Assembly: GCA_001600355.1 (NCBI GenBank)
Contig: BCJU01000001.1
Location: forward strand, 889,178-953,177
Length of the DNA stretch: 64,000 bases
DNA from: Meira nashicola
Taxonomy: Eukaryota; Basidiomycota; Exobasidiomycetes; Exobasidiales; Brachybasidiaceae
Direction: 5' to 3'
In this document: positions 49,212-60,300 of the stretch, piece by piece
How positions within the stretch are numbered: position 1 is the stretch's first letter
How the letters are laid out: every line of letters starts with the position of its first letter
Made by a program: the position numbers and the translations under genes
The notes under the pieces: generated by a model
The model's database searches: none
What the model was told of the DNA's origin: nothing
Seen by the model: the letters and a program-made list of their open reading frames with translations, nothing else

Positions 49212-50278
49212 TCTTCGTTGAGCAAAATTGTTGTTTCTTCGGCTGGTAGGTCTAGTAATGATTCGAATAAAGCATGATGAAGATCGAAAGCGCTTATTGC
49301 TTCTTCTATCATCGTTTGAGTGGATGATTGATCGATTTCAATGCTATTGATAAAATTACGTAGGGATTCTTTTAATTGAGCCGGTTTATCAAAGATGTAA
49401 AATGCGAATCCATGTTGTACATCAGCATGATCAAGTGTTGGTAAAGTGTGCTGAATTGCAAATTGTTTCGAAAGTCTTTTGAGCATATGTTGACCACCGG
49501 AAAGGTCGCCCATATATCGTACGTAAGCATGAGCTAGGATAGGATGAGGTTTTGAAGTGGTAATGGAAGCTGATTGATTTGTTGGATGATATTCTTCCGT
49601 AGGCGTGAACGAAATTCCTTCATCGTTATAATTTGTTTTTGAAAGTGATTTTAGCCTACGAATGTAAGTTACTACAGCATCTACTTGACGAGAAGATAAG
49701 AGATTGATGTGATTTATATTTAGACGAGGTATATTGTCATTGAGGATTCCATTTTGAGTCAAATTAGCTTGAGCATCTTGTACAGCAAGGGTAAGGAAAG
49801 TTTTAGCATCATTTTCAACAGTTTGTTGTTCATCATCTTGAAGATCAAGGAGATCTATTATATCTGCATTTGTTGTACACAATAATTCGTCCAAATGAGC
49901 TTGAATGTCGGAAAGGAGGGAATTGGTACGTAAGATTGGTAAACAAGCTTGTTTAATATTTGAATTTGAATGAATGATGATTGATTCCATTTGAGCGTAA
50001 ATGCAACTTAACATGATTAAAAATTTTAAATAATCTTTTCTATCAACGTTTGATGTTCCGTTTGAACTTTTTCCCATCAAAGCTGAAACTCCAACAGATC
50101 TTTCTAATTGACGATGAACAGACCAAGTTGCTTCTTTCATCTTTTCGGTTAATGTACCTTTTTCTTCGATTGTCATTGAAGATGAAGATGCATGTACTTC
50201 TTTAGCATGATGATAAGAACTATGTTGTGCTGGATTTATGCCGCTTATGCTGGCAAACATGGCGAAAGGGCAACCCAT
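49124..50278 (-). CDS. HMX1: Heme oxygenase
   Basis: The product is 384 residues, single exon from the ATG at 50278. The proximal heme-ligand His is in EATWSVHRQLERS (about residue 55). The distal helix signature YVRYMGDLSGGQHMLKRL carries the flexible Gly residues over the heme. HGFAFYIFD and FRNF/NFINSIE-type helices complete the fold. An Asn/Asp-rich insertion (about 120-215) lengthens it against the yeast protein of about 317. The N-terminus MGCPFAMFASI has Gly2 and a Cys3-Pro4 pair. The C-terminus is hydrophobic-leaning (SIPGAFPIISFGPF) but too short to be a clear membrane anchor. Reaction: heme to biliverdin, CO and Fe2+, serving iron recovery. Its coding end overlaps IML1 antisense. 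Confidence 0.92.
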   Translation of the reverse strand: MGCPFAMFASISGINPAQHSSYHHAKEVHASSSSMTIEEKGTLTEKMKEATWSVHRQLERSVGVSALMGKSSNGTSNVDRKDYLKFLIMLSCIYAQMESIIIHSNSNIKQACLPILRTNSLLSDIQAHLDELLCTTNADIIDLLDLQDDEQQTVENDAKTFLTLAVQDAQANLTQNGILNDNIPRLNINHINLLSSRQVDAVVTYIRRLKSLSKTNYNDEGISFTPTEEYHPTNQSASITTSKPHPILAHAYVRYMGDLSGGQHMLKRLSKQFAIQHTLPTLDHADVQHGFAFYIFDKPAQLKESLRNFINSIEIDQSSTQTMIEEAISAFDLHHALFESLLDLPAEETTILLNEDQDDSLLALSIPGAFPIISFGPFSAMASA

Positions 50279-51447
50279 CTTTGCAGCAAGGTCTGTTTGT
50301 GTTGGAGAAAAGGTTGATGTTGTCGATCTTTGTTGCCTTTTATACGATCCGTTGTTATAACAAAAGGTGGAGAAAGATAAACCAAATTGCGTGTTAAAGA
50401 CACTGTTGACTTGCTGATTATAAGTCGTCCTAAAAGGGGTTCTCCGATTAATTGATGTACATAAGAGGTTGTCGTAAGGAATGATATCAAAGTTTGATCA
50501 GTAATTGTTTATCGCCGTTATATATGAACAAGATCACCGTGATTGAAATAGCGCATATCCGTCTTTTTTTGGCCTATCTAATTCAACTTTCTTATTTTGT
50601 TTTTTCTATTCATGCAGCAAAATTTCAGGGAGAGATGGGATTTGATAACAAGTTTTGTGCAATACTGGTACATACATACATATGCAGATCTAGATTCGCA
50701 ATGACCCTTTTTCTTTTTATTTTGTTTTGTTTAATGCACGGCAACGCACTTTGTTTACTCTAGATTTTCTACGATCTGGAAAAAATATATTATGCACGAT
50801 ATATATGTATGTACATAAGCACTTAAAAATTTGTGGCTTTCTAATTCTGGCATTTCTGGTAAATAAAAAAAAATCTCCATTCGCGTACGCGTCCAACGTT
50901 AATTTGATACAATAACGGAATTTAATAGAAAAAGGCGCGATCTAGATCATAAAATTGATAATCGTTGATAAAGCTAAATTGGTAAATTATATAAGCTGAA
51001 TATAATGCTGTTACCGTTTTGACAAAAGATACACATACAGATTTAAGCCAAATATCAATGCCAATGTGCTTTTCATTTCATCTCCATCTATTTAGGTATA
51101 TCTCATCTTATTCAGAGGATATGTACCATCACGTGTACGAAAGCCTCTCCATTTCGAAATTAAGATTAGACAAGTAGCCTATGTAAGCCTGCTCCATGGA
51201 CGCTTCTGGAACAGGTAATATGGTAACACGGCAAGCTTAGGAGCGAACATAGCTTTCTCTGCGCTTCTACGCGTTAAGGCGTTTGAAGACTTACACGTAT
51301 TATGTATTTATGTATGTTACCGGAAATAAGCCTCCACTGCATAATACGTTATTGCCCCACGGAATTACAAGGTCACGAGAGAGGGGGAATGTAAAACTTT
51401 CATTTTGAAACACCATCATTGATTATTTTTCGTTATTCGGAAGAAAG
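50279..51447. promoter_or_regulatory. Divergent intergenic region, HMX1 / RING gene
   Basis: The 1.17 kb contain a (TGTA)-type tract near 50800-50815, ATCACGTGTACG near 51128 (CACGTG) and ACGCGT copies near 50886 and 51270. GATA-type motifs for iron regulation occur (TTGATAAC near 50641, TTGATAAAG near 50967), but GATA is too common to weigh. No gene is seen. Confidence 0.4.
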
Positions 51448-53409
51448 ATGGCAGATCAATCAAATTCATCTTCTTCCCGCTCTGAAGAAATACATCAAAT
51501 ACCTTTAACAACACCTACTTCACCATCATCATCATCATCAGGTCAAGAAAACAATTTACCTGATCAAACATCACCCTCTTCGAACAACAATCAACCATCA
51601 TTAACGCAATCTCCTTCGCATTCTGGAGTGGAAGCAAACGAATCAGGTTCATCTGTACAACAGCAAACGACATCATCGACTGATTCAGCAGCTACTTTAA
51701 ATGCAACAGCAGCACCCTTTCCAGTTGATCCAGGTGCTGAATTGAGAAGAGGTGGGGGTGGATTTTCTGCTTTAGTAGATGCTTTCTTGGCAGGATTTCG
51801 TCAAGCTGCTGTAGATGCTCGAAACGAACGAACGCCTTCTTCACAGCCTCAGTCCACTACCGTCACATCTTCTGAGGCGGCGACTGAAACGAATACTACA
51901 ACGGTACCTGCAACATCTGTTCAGAATGAAAATATAACAGAAGCTACTGATGGATTATCATCAACTGAGAACAACAATAATTCTGCTAATAATACATCGA
52001 ATGAAACTCCATCTGGCACAAATAATGATGCAAATCAAACAACAGACAATTCCACAAATCGCCCTCGCACTCTCTTCTTCCGCATGCCTTTAGGTCCGGA
52101 CGGAAGAGATGCTTTGCTTGCATTCACTCCAGGTCCAATTCCAACACTTCCAACATCAGAAACGGGAACGCAAACTACCGCAGATTTATCTGGTGATCGT
52201 GGTAATGGGTTGGCATCAGGTTTTCATCTGCCCCATTCACCTATCTTTGTTCCTTTGGGTGCTTCTCCCTTGCCTTTCAGCTTTTTATTTGATGCTCAAA
52301 CGAATACAGCATGGCCGATTGCCAATATAACAAATGGACCACCAGGAGCGATGCCTATCGAACACCCACTTCCACCCAATATGCCACAATTTGTCACTGG
52401 GCCACCATTTCGAATCGCCTTGAATGTTTCGTACGGCCCACCACCTGAAGCTCCACGACCGGATCCTGAACGTGCTTCTCGATTTGTCGGATCTTTGGAG
52501 CGTGCAGATGCTGAATTACGTGGTCGAATGGCCAGATTGGGGATGGGTGATATTGGAGATTATGGAGGCGGGAACGGGGGAGCGCTTGGATGTGGAATTT
52601 GTTTGGACGAATATGCAAGCGAAGATAGACCAGAATGGATTGGTGGTCAAAGCAGTATTGATGAAGAAGTTGTCGCTGTTCCTTGTGCTGGTCATCATAC
52701 ATTACATCACAGATGCTTGTATGAATGGTTGGCCAATACGCCACCAAGTCAATGGACATGTCCTTTCTGTCGTGCGCCTTTGGATAAAGAAAAGGTGGAT
52801 AAAAGTGCAAGTGAGCAAGAACAACAAAGACAACAACAAACACGACAGCAACGTCAAGAAACGAGTGAAAATGAGGACAACCTCAAAAAGAAAGCAGAAT
52901 TAGAAGCAAGGGCTCGCTCATTACGTGAAGAAATTCGTTTACGTGAACGAGCAAGAGGATGGAGATGCGATTCACATGCATGCTTACCAAGATATCCTGA
53001 TTCGCCAAAAGAAGAGAAAGAATGTGCTGCACATCAAAGCGAAGATTCGACGGATTGGCCTTCGGATGTCACCTCATTAATCAGCTTATTGCCTTGTCGT
53101 CATAAATTGCATCTTGACTGTCTTTGTACAAGCATGAAGTTGGAACAAGCAGATCTTGGAAGCGAAGATGATTCAGACCTGGAAGAGGAGGAAGAAGAAA
53201 CAGAAGAAGTTGCAGAATCAACAAAAGTTGAAGATCAATCAGATAAATCCAAAACTTCCGTCGATCAGCATAAAGAAGCAATTCAATCCCCTCTCATTTC
53301 TAAACAACAGACTGTAGGAAAGTGGGTAACTTGTCCTACTTGTCGACATGAAGCTTGGGCAGAATTACCTGTACGTAGAAAGCCAAAGCGAGTAGAGGCC
53401 TTGGCTTAA
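51448..53409 (+). CDS. RING-finger protein with two RING-like Cys/His modules, probable ubiquitin ligase
   Basis: The product is 653 residues, single exon. The first 330 residues are Ser/Thr/Asn/Pro-rich and disordered. A RING-H2-like module lies at about 380-448: CGICLDEYASEDRPEW, a 30-residue loop, VPCAGHHTLHHRCLYEWLAN, CPFCRAPLD. After a Gln/Arg-rich coiled linker (about 450-510) comes a second split Cys/His module: CDSHACLPRY, then LPCRHKLHLDCLCTSM, an acidic Glu/Asp stretch of about 60 residues, then WVTCPTCRHEAW near the C-terminus. The second module looks like a RING with a long acidic loop between its halves. Disorder plus a central RING recalls nuclear quality-control ligases such as San1, but I cannot assign orthology. 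Confidence 0.82.
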   Translation: MADQSNSSSSRSEEIHQIPLTTPTSPSSSSSGQENNLPDQTSPSSNNNQPSLTQSPSHSGVEANESGSSVQQQTTSSTDSAATLNATAAPFPVDPGAELRRGGGGFSALVDAFLAGFRQAAVDARNERTPSSQPQSTTVTSSEAATETNTTTVPATSVQNENITEATDGLSSTENNNNSANNTSNETPSGTNNDANQTTDNSTNRPRTLFFRMPLGPDGRDALLAFTPGPIPTLPTSETGTQTTADLSGDRGNGLASGFHLPHSPIFVPLGASPLPFSFLFDAQTNTAWPIANITNGPPGAMPIEHPLPPNMPQFVTGPPFRIALNVSYGPPPEAPRPDPERASRFVGSLERADAELRGRMARLGMGDIGDYGGGNGGALGCGICLDEYASEDRPEWIGGQSSIDEEVVAVPCAGHHTLHHRCLYEWLANTPPSQWTCPFCRAPLDKEKVDKSASEQEQQRQQQTRQQRQETSENEDNLKKKAELEARARSLREEIRLRERARGWRCDSHACLPRYPDSPKEEKECAAHQSEDSTDWPSDVTSLISLLPCRHKLHLDCLCTSMKLEQADLGSEDDSDLEEEEEETEEVAESTKVEDQSDKSKTSVDQHKEAIQSPLISKQQTVGKWVTCPTCRHEAWAELPVRRKPKRVEALA

Positions 53410-53500
53410 GATCTTACATTTGTGGCCATAGAAATGTAGAATGTCTACAAAGAAAATATACCCTCATTTATGTACCATTATTTATCATTTGTATAATATT

Positions 53501-53548
53501 TATCATGTTTTGATCATTTAATATCATGTTTTGATCATTTAATATCAT
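53501..53548. repeat. 21-bp tandem repeat (about 2.3 copies)
   Basis: TATCATGTTTTGATCATTTAA occurs at 53501-53521 and again at 53522-53542, then TATCAT starts a third copy. Each unit contains the palindrome TGATCA. It lies 90 bp after the RING gene stop, in its 3' flank. Confidence 0.85.
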
Positions 53549-53669
53549 ATTGTCCTAAGTTTAGAAGCTTGTTTTAACGCACGCGTGTGTGCCAAAAAAA
53601 AGTGTTGTGTGTTGGACTGAAAAAGCTCACTAAAATTTCCCCACCCTCACGTCATATGTAACCAGAAGG

Positions 53670-54714
53670 ATGCGTTTGAACTTATTGATCGATTTGTCGG
53701 GAACGTTGCACATAGGTGATCAAGCATGTCCAGGTGCAATTGCGGCATTAAAAAAGCTCTTGTCTTCTAAACCTGTAAAGGAAAAATGCTCCGATATAAA
53801 GGTACGATTTTGCAGTAATACGACAAAAGAATCTAAACAAGATTTACAAAAACGACTTGTTCGTATAGGATTTGATGAAGAGATTGTAACAGCGAATAGA
53901 ATTATGACAAGTTTACAAGCTTGTACACAACTATGTGTAAAACAACAATGGAGCCCTCTTTTGGTACTCACGCCTTCGGCACAAAACAGCTTTAGGGATT
54001 TGTTGGCAAATGGTAGCAAATCTGATACAAAGAATAGCATACAGCATGCCTTCTTTCCAGATCCTAATTCTCCACCCTCAAAACTATCGTCAAAGGAAAA
54101 AGAAGATTTGCAAAAGTGTGATAGTGTTATCGTAGGTCTAGCACCAAATCTATTCAACTCAGAATGGTTAGATGAAGCATTTCGAATCCTTTCTAATGAA
54201 TATCAAGAAGGTCAAAAGCATTTGGTAGCCACGCATAGAGCATTATACTTTCGTCCAGGAACTGATGAACCTTTATCGATGGGTCCAGGTGCATATATAA
54301 CAGCTCTCGAAGCGGCTACAAGACGTTCTCCTGATCAAACGATCGTTTGTGGAAAGCCTAGCAAGACGTTCTTGCAAATGTGCATAGATGATATACGAGA
54401 AGAGCGTCAAACAAATGGACTTGGAGAGGATTCTGAACACACGATTATCATTGGAGATGATATCGAAGCAGATTTAGGAGGTGGATCGATCGAATTGGGA
54501 CTGGATCGTATTCTTGGTAAGTAAAAGTGAATCAAGCAAGCTATACCGATAAATTTCTGTTGGAGCTGACCCCTTTTTTCATATAGTTCGAACGGGCAAA
54601 TATCGTCAAGGTGATGAAAAACGAAGTGCTGATAATCCCGTTAAGATTTTTGATTCTTTTGCTGCTTTTGTTCAGAAAGAATTGTTTGATGCTGGTATAG
54701 TGCAAACTATTTGA
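53670..54714 (+). CDS. HDHD2-like HAD-superfamily phosphatase (class IIA) (2 exons)
   Basis: Exons are 53670-54516 and 54587-54714, giving 324 residues. HAD motif I reads LLIDLSGTLHIGD with nucleophile Asp9. Motif II lies at RFCSNTTKES, the C2-type cap follows with VIVGLAPNLFN and ALEAATRR, motif III at GKPSKTF, and motif IV at IIIGDDIEADLGG. Splicing joins DRIL to VRTGKYRQGDE, the conserved end of HDHD2/LHPP proteins. DLSGTLH and NTTKESKQDL point specifically to HDHD2, whose substrate is uncertain; LHPP, a phosphohistidine/pyrophosphate phosphatase, is the close relative. Two insertions (about 118-145 and 245-258) lengthen it. Confidence 0.9.
54517..54586 (+). other. Intron in the HDHD2-like gene
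   Basis: This 70-nt phase-1 intron has donor GTAAGTAAAA, the only clear GTAAGT coding-intron donor placed here, and acceptor TTTCATATAG. It restores the conserved VRTGKYR tail. Confidence 0.85.
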
Positions 54715-57399
54715 CTGTCTCAAATGCACGAAAATTGAACTCAGATAGACATGAATATCAAATTCTCTTTTCTGTCGACTTTTTTTGATCGATAAGACCT
54801 GGCAACAAAACAGACTTCCATTACGTAATTTTTTCCGAGGGTAAGAACACGCATATTCCCATGGCACTCTAAATTCAATGCCAGCAACCGCTTAAGTTTG
54901 CTGTACCACGACCAATTCAATTTTTTTGGCCGGCCGGACGGGACCGCGACAGAACTGGAACGAATTTTCCCATAAAGCTGGATCTCGTCGGAGTTGTTCT
55001 GCACGTTTTATGTCTAAAGAGGAAAAGTATGCATTGGATGTGTTCATAAAGCACTTCTTCCTTCACGGATAAACAAAATGATATGTGTAGATGTTGACTG
55101 GTTTCATGTTCCTTAGGAAAATGTATTTCGAAAAGAAGCTTTAATCGGAACAATAGATAGAATTAATCCTACGGAGAATTTTAGTGTGTTCCACATGTCC
55201 ATGTATAGAAAGTCTTGGTGCATCTGCACTCTTGATATTCTCCGAGAGCGACCGAATTCTCTAAAGCTTTCACAATGGTCCCACAAAAGGAATACAGAAT
55301 AGAATCGATGGAAAAGATTACGTTATGCTTTTTGAACCTGATCTGTACATACATAGGCAAGCATCTTCGGCCAATTAAAGGAACATGCACTAGTTTCGAT
55401 CGATCTGTTTGTAAAAGACACAAATAGACTTACTTCCGTGACACTCCCGAACAAAGTGGGTTCGAGTTAATTTTTGTGTACAATTGTTGCATTTCGTGCA
55501 ATTTGCATCAAAGCTCTGCGGGTACATATACTACTTATTCACTTCTTATGCATGAAGTCAAGGTTTCTACGGCACACTTTGCATTGTAAGAATTGAGCAC
55601 GGTTGTTTGGGTCATTTGATTTGAAAGTATGTATGTACATACATATGTACGAGCATTTTAATTTCTTCTTGTTAAAGGCAGTTCAGCTGTTCTTTCGCAA
55701 TTGCGACCCTTACCGACAGTATGCAGAGCACGGTACCATGCAGATTTCAATCAGTGGCAGTATCTCTGTTACACCTCGCCAAGGGTAAGCTAAGCGTCAA
55801 ATGCGCATCTCCGTAATTTATGCGAAAACTTCTTTTTTTCGTCTAATTTTACGGCACCTTAAAACAGCTTGCGCTAAAAAAAACATCCTTGCTAAATTGA
55901 CGTTGAAGTCAATGCAACTCATCAGTTTTGTTTATCCTAAATCTTGACAAAATTACTTACTCATGGGAAATCCAGATGATTCTATTGATCTTTCATCATT
56001 TTTGGTTAGAACAGAGAGGGGTCATTTTTCAGCTTTAGTCACTTTACCAGTCTGAATTATGTAGAATAAATTTTTCGCAATCTCGATGGGCAAAAGGCAG
56101 CCACAAAATGTCGACTATTTTTGTTTGCTTCTTTTTTTTTAAACGCGGGAGCTACATACATAACTCAAAATAGTTGGAGAGGTAAAAAATGGGGTGCGAT
56201 GCTTCGAGTAGGCATCTCGCCTGTCAAAATAAACGAATAATTTAAACTATGCACCTAGCTTAAAAAAAGGGGAGTTAGTATTAACCCAAACGCGCTATTT
56301 GTACGCGCTCTGTTGACCTTGTTGTACAGATCCTTGTGAGATTGTGTGTGTGTGTGTGTTTGATTTCGATTCATGCACATACATGATCGAACATTTCATC
56401 ATCTTCCCTTTTCTCAACCTCGATTTGATCAACGTCAAAGGCTTGAATCAATTCAACCTCACGATTGTCATCCCTTTTAACGCGCTGGTAAGATTACGTT
56501 TTGTTCACAACCAACACTCTCAACTCCTTGCGACATTGCTGGACATTGGCGGAGTCAAAAAAAAGCCATTACGAAATCAAACAAACAAATCATTTCAAAC
56601 TACAATTGTAACAAACGTTTCCTCATCTTTCTGGACCCGAATCATTTATGCCTACTGACGATCTTTATTGCGCCCATCATCTCATTTGACGCCTGGTTCG
56701 TATCATTGCAGGAAAAGGGGGCACGAGTGTCAAGAGTAATTATAAATAAAGGTCCATGCGTCATTATTTTCAACCTTCACCTCATCTCACTAAAATAAGC
56801 TGGTGACTTCATCGAAAAAGGTTGCATCAAAAGTTTCATTCATTCGACGCCCATCAATCTTCATCCGTCAATCATCATACTAAGAATTCATCAAACGTCG
56901 TGAGAAGGACGAACAGGTAAAATAGGTATACCGCATACAGTTATCCCTCTTTTACCCTCCGCGTGCTCATCTTACCGTCTTTGTCAAGTACATAAAGCAT
57001 CTTCATATAGCTTTACGGCGCCGCTTTCCGATTGGTTGGTTTTGCGTTCCGTCTAAGAAAATTGTACGATCGAACATTCTTCTATTCAATTTTTTCAATA
57101 CGGACCCGCTCGGCTTGGCGTAGCAATACACTTCTTGTTGTGTTCTGGAACCATTCCGAAATCTATCGGAGCTTAAAGCCGGTAAAAGAAATAGGAGATT
57201 TTCATGAAGTAGGGACCCATATCCGATCACATAAGAGTCCCCATCGATTTCGATACAAGAGAGGCTGAATCTTGTGCAGATTTTTCTCAGGTTTGCTTCA
57301 TTTCTCTCCTCTTTTCATCATCATCATCCTAACATCTTATCGTCTATCAATCTCGTTTTGTCGACAATACCGCAACAAAGAAGTATCGGAGCTCGCACA
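54715..57399. other. Gene-free region 3 (2.7 kb) upstream of the CDC25-like gene
   Basis: No supported gene. It has TACATATGTA at 55640-55649 next to a (TGTA)n tract, a (GT)n run near 56344-56359, and a 30-codon ATG frame at 55963 with ordinary-looking composition. From about 56880, a spliced leader of the CDC25 gene is possible: a donor-like CAG-GTAAAA near 56919 and an acceptor-like TTTTTCTCAG near 57290. Confidence 0.4.
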
Positions 57400-60300
57400 A
57401 TGTCATCTTCCTTCAAGGAGCCCAGATCAAATGGAAGCGGGGAATCTTCCAACAGACCAAGTATTCTGTACTCACAATCACGTTTGAAGCCGGTACGAAA
57501 TCGACAAGAGGGCTCGAAAGAAGTAAGTCATCTGCATAACTCCCAAAACAATGGTGCTCGCACGATGAAGGTGGATTATATCAACGAAGAAGAAAGCTTG
57601 TTTGACGAGCGGGAGCCAGACGCCGGTTTGTTCACACAAAAGCTAGAAGGATTGCCCATCACACCGCGATCTTCGCAAGACGAGAACGCAAGTCGATCAA
57701 GTATCGTTTATACAGATCAGGAAACAAATTCATTAAGAGCAGGGAGTGTATCGGAAAATGATTCTGATGAAGAAGGAGACGAGGAGTCAAGTGAAGATGG
57801 TATTGAAGAATATGTAGTGGCTTTGCATGACTTCTCATCAAATAACGAAACATGCCTATCATTCGTTTCAGGACAAGTTATTCGCGTATTCAACAGAGAC
57901 GAATCCGGTTGGTGGGACGGAGAGTTGGACGGTCAAAGAGGATGGTTCCCGAGCAATTACGTTGATGAAAGTGGACTTACCACGGACAGCAACGCATTCG
58001 GATTTTCAGATAGAGACGACATACCAGAAGGTTCCAATCCTGATCGGACCGTGGATGGATTTGATCAAATAAGCATTAGTGCAAGAGGAAGTTTGACAAA
58101 TAGTGAGACTTTGGATTCTTCCGGTAGCAGTCATCATACGGCCACATATGCAAACGTGTACAATGGCGTTCCTTCGGCAGGATCCCTGTCCTCCCGTTCG
58201 CCCACGCCAACAGCAAATACACTAATGCAAGCAAGTTTGAGCAATCAAAGTGGAAACGGTCTCTTGGCCAACAATAGACATCTTCGTAAGCCAACTGGAG
58301 CGGCGGACTCTCGTGCGCCGATGCCAAGTATTGTGGAACCAATCCAACACGCAATCTCCTTATTGCACAACGCTGTTCGAGCTAATCGGATAGCCCATTT
58401 TCAGCCTTCAACAGCATGTGTGATTTCATCTGTTCGATCCGTTCTGTCTTCTACAGATTGTCTAACGCGCGAATCATCAGTTTTGAAAGCACATCCTGTT
58501 TTGGCTAAAGAACGCAAGCAGATATTGGCCGAATTGAGCAGATTAGTAACGCAGGCCAGAAGGGCATCTGACCCAACATTTGATAATGCCTCTCTTGCAC
58601 AAGAAATGGAAATTATGCTACGTATGGCAGATCAAGTGATTTTCAATGTGAAGCGATTTTTGGACGTAGCGGTGGAATGTGGCGTTCATATTCCGGACAA
58701 ACATTCTAGCGTATATGAGGATTTGTATGATGATGGAAGATTGTCGGCGACAACTTCTCGTCAAGGCGGCAACTTTCCAAATCGATTCGATCAAGATAAA
58801 ACCCCAACGCCCGATTCGCCGCGCAGTTCAACGTACCGAACGGCATTTACCTCTGACCATATCTCACCAAGAAGTTCGCGTAGTTATGTTGACCTTCGCG
58901 GCTCAAATCCGCCTTTGTCAACCTTTAGAGGTGACGGAAATGCATTAACAGTAGCTGCTCGCATCAAAGCACAAGCTCTAAACCAAAATGGAAGCACTCC
59001 CAACCTCTTCAGCACAAACACTTCAAATGCAGATGCAAAAGTTCACTTAAATGCTGAAGCGTATGTGCAAGAGGAGAGGGGCTCTGAATCGCCCGAAGGG
59101 TCTGGCGATTCAGAGACGCATTCTGATGAACGTCGGGCTGAATCGTCCGAAGGATCAGACGAAGGACCAATCCCATCTGTTCCGAAAGAATGTGCACCCG
59201 CTGAAGTGATGGAGCGAATTCAACATGCGAACGATCATCTATTGTCAATTATTGCTGCTTTCATCGGTCATATTCATGGTCATACACGTGAAAGTCATGC
59301 TTCCAGTTATGCTTTCTTGATCGATATGACGCGCGCAACTGTCGATGGAGTACGTAACTTGCTCGTCATTGTTGAAGCTGTTCATGGCTGTCAAGAACTT
59401 TCGTCTAAACTTCCAAAGCAGATGCAGATCTTATGGGAAACGCGCGAAAGCGTGTATGAGGCAACTGCATCTCTTGTCACAGCAGCAAGGGTAATTACAT
59501 CATCAAGTAAAGCAGAAAAATCTCCCTCTTTGGGCGATGGCGAGGATGATGAAAAGCAAAAGCTATTACAAGCAGCTACTGTTGTCTTACGAGCAGGCGG
59601 AGAATGTGTTGGAGCTGTGAAGTTGTGCTTGAATCGAGCTTCTTCTTCTCTGCGTATCACTCTTGCCATGCCGTCATCTTTGCACGGACAAAGTCAGAAA
59701 AATCATACTGCCGCTAGTAAAGAAAGGCAAATTGAACAAGGAGATGAGGAAGCAGAAGCAGGTGAACGTCATATTGAAGCAGCAGAAGGACGTCGTAATA
59801 AACATACCTTATCATACCTCGGTCGTAAAGCAACGAGTTTGAGCTGTCTACGCGAGCGTTACGAGCAAGATGTCGAAGGACCTGCAACTCCATCAAGCCG
59901 AATTGCAGATGTCGCGGAAGAAGCGAATGAAGACTCGAATGACGTTTTCGTGTCTATGGATATGGATTCGGCGGATGCGATTGACGAGGCCAGAAAGAAT
60001 ACAAATAATATCCAACAGCAATTAGAAGCTGCAGAGTCGAGCGATTCCAGTGAACCAATGTCGCGTGGCCATTCTAGAACATCAGCATCTACTTTGCATT
60101 CCTCTCATTCGATCACTACGCCTAGCACATCCGCTAGACCTTCGATGGATAGAGGTGAGCATACTGGCTCTAATGCGCATCAACAAGCTAGCTTTGCAAT
60201 GCCACTCGATGGCGCAAAGATTTCAGTCAATAATCGTGGTCCGCCTCTATCTTCCATCCCACCAAGGAGTGATAGACACATGAGCAGCAGGCCACCGCAC

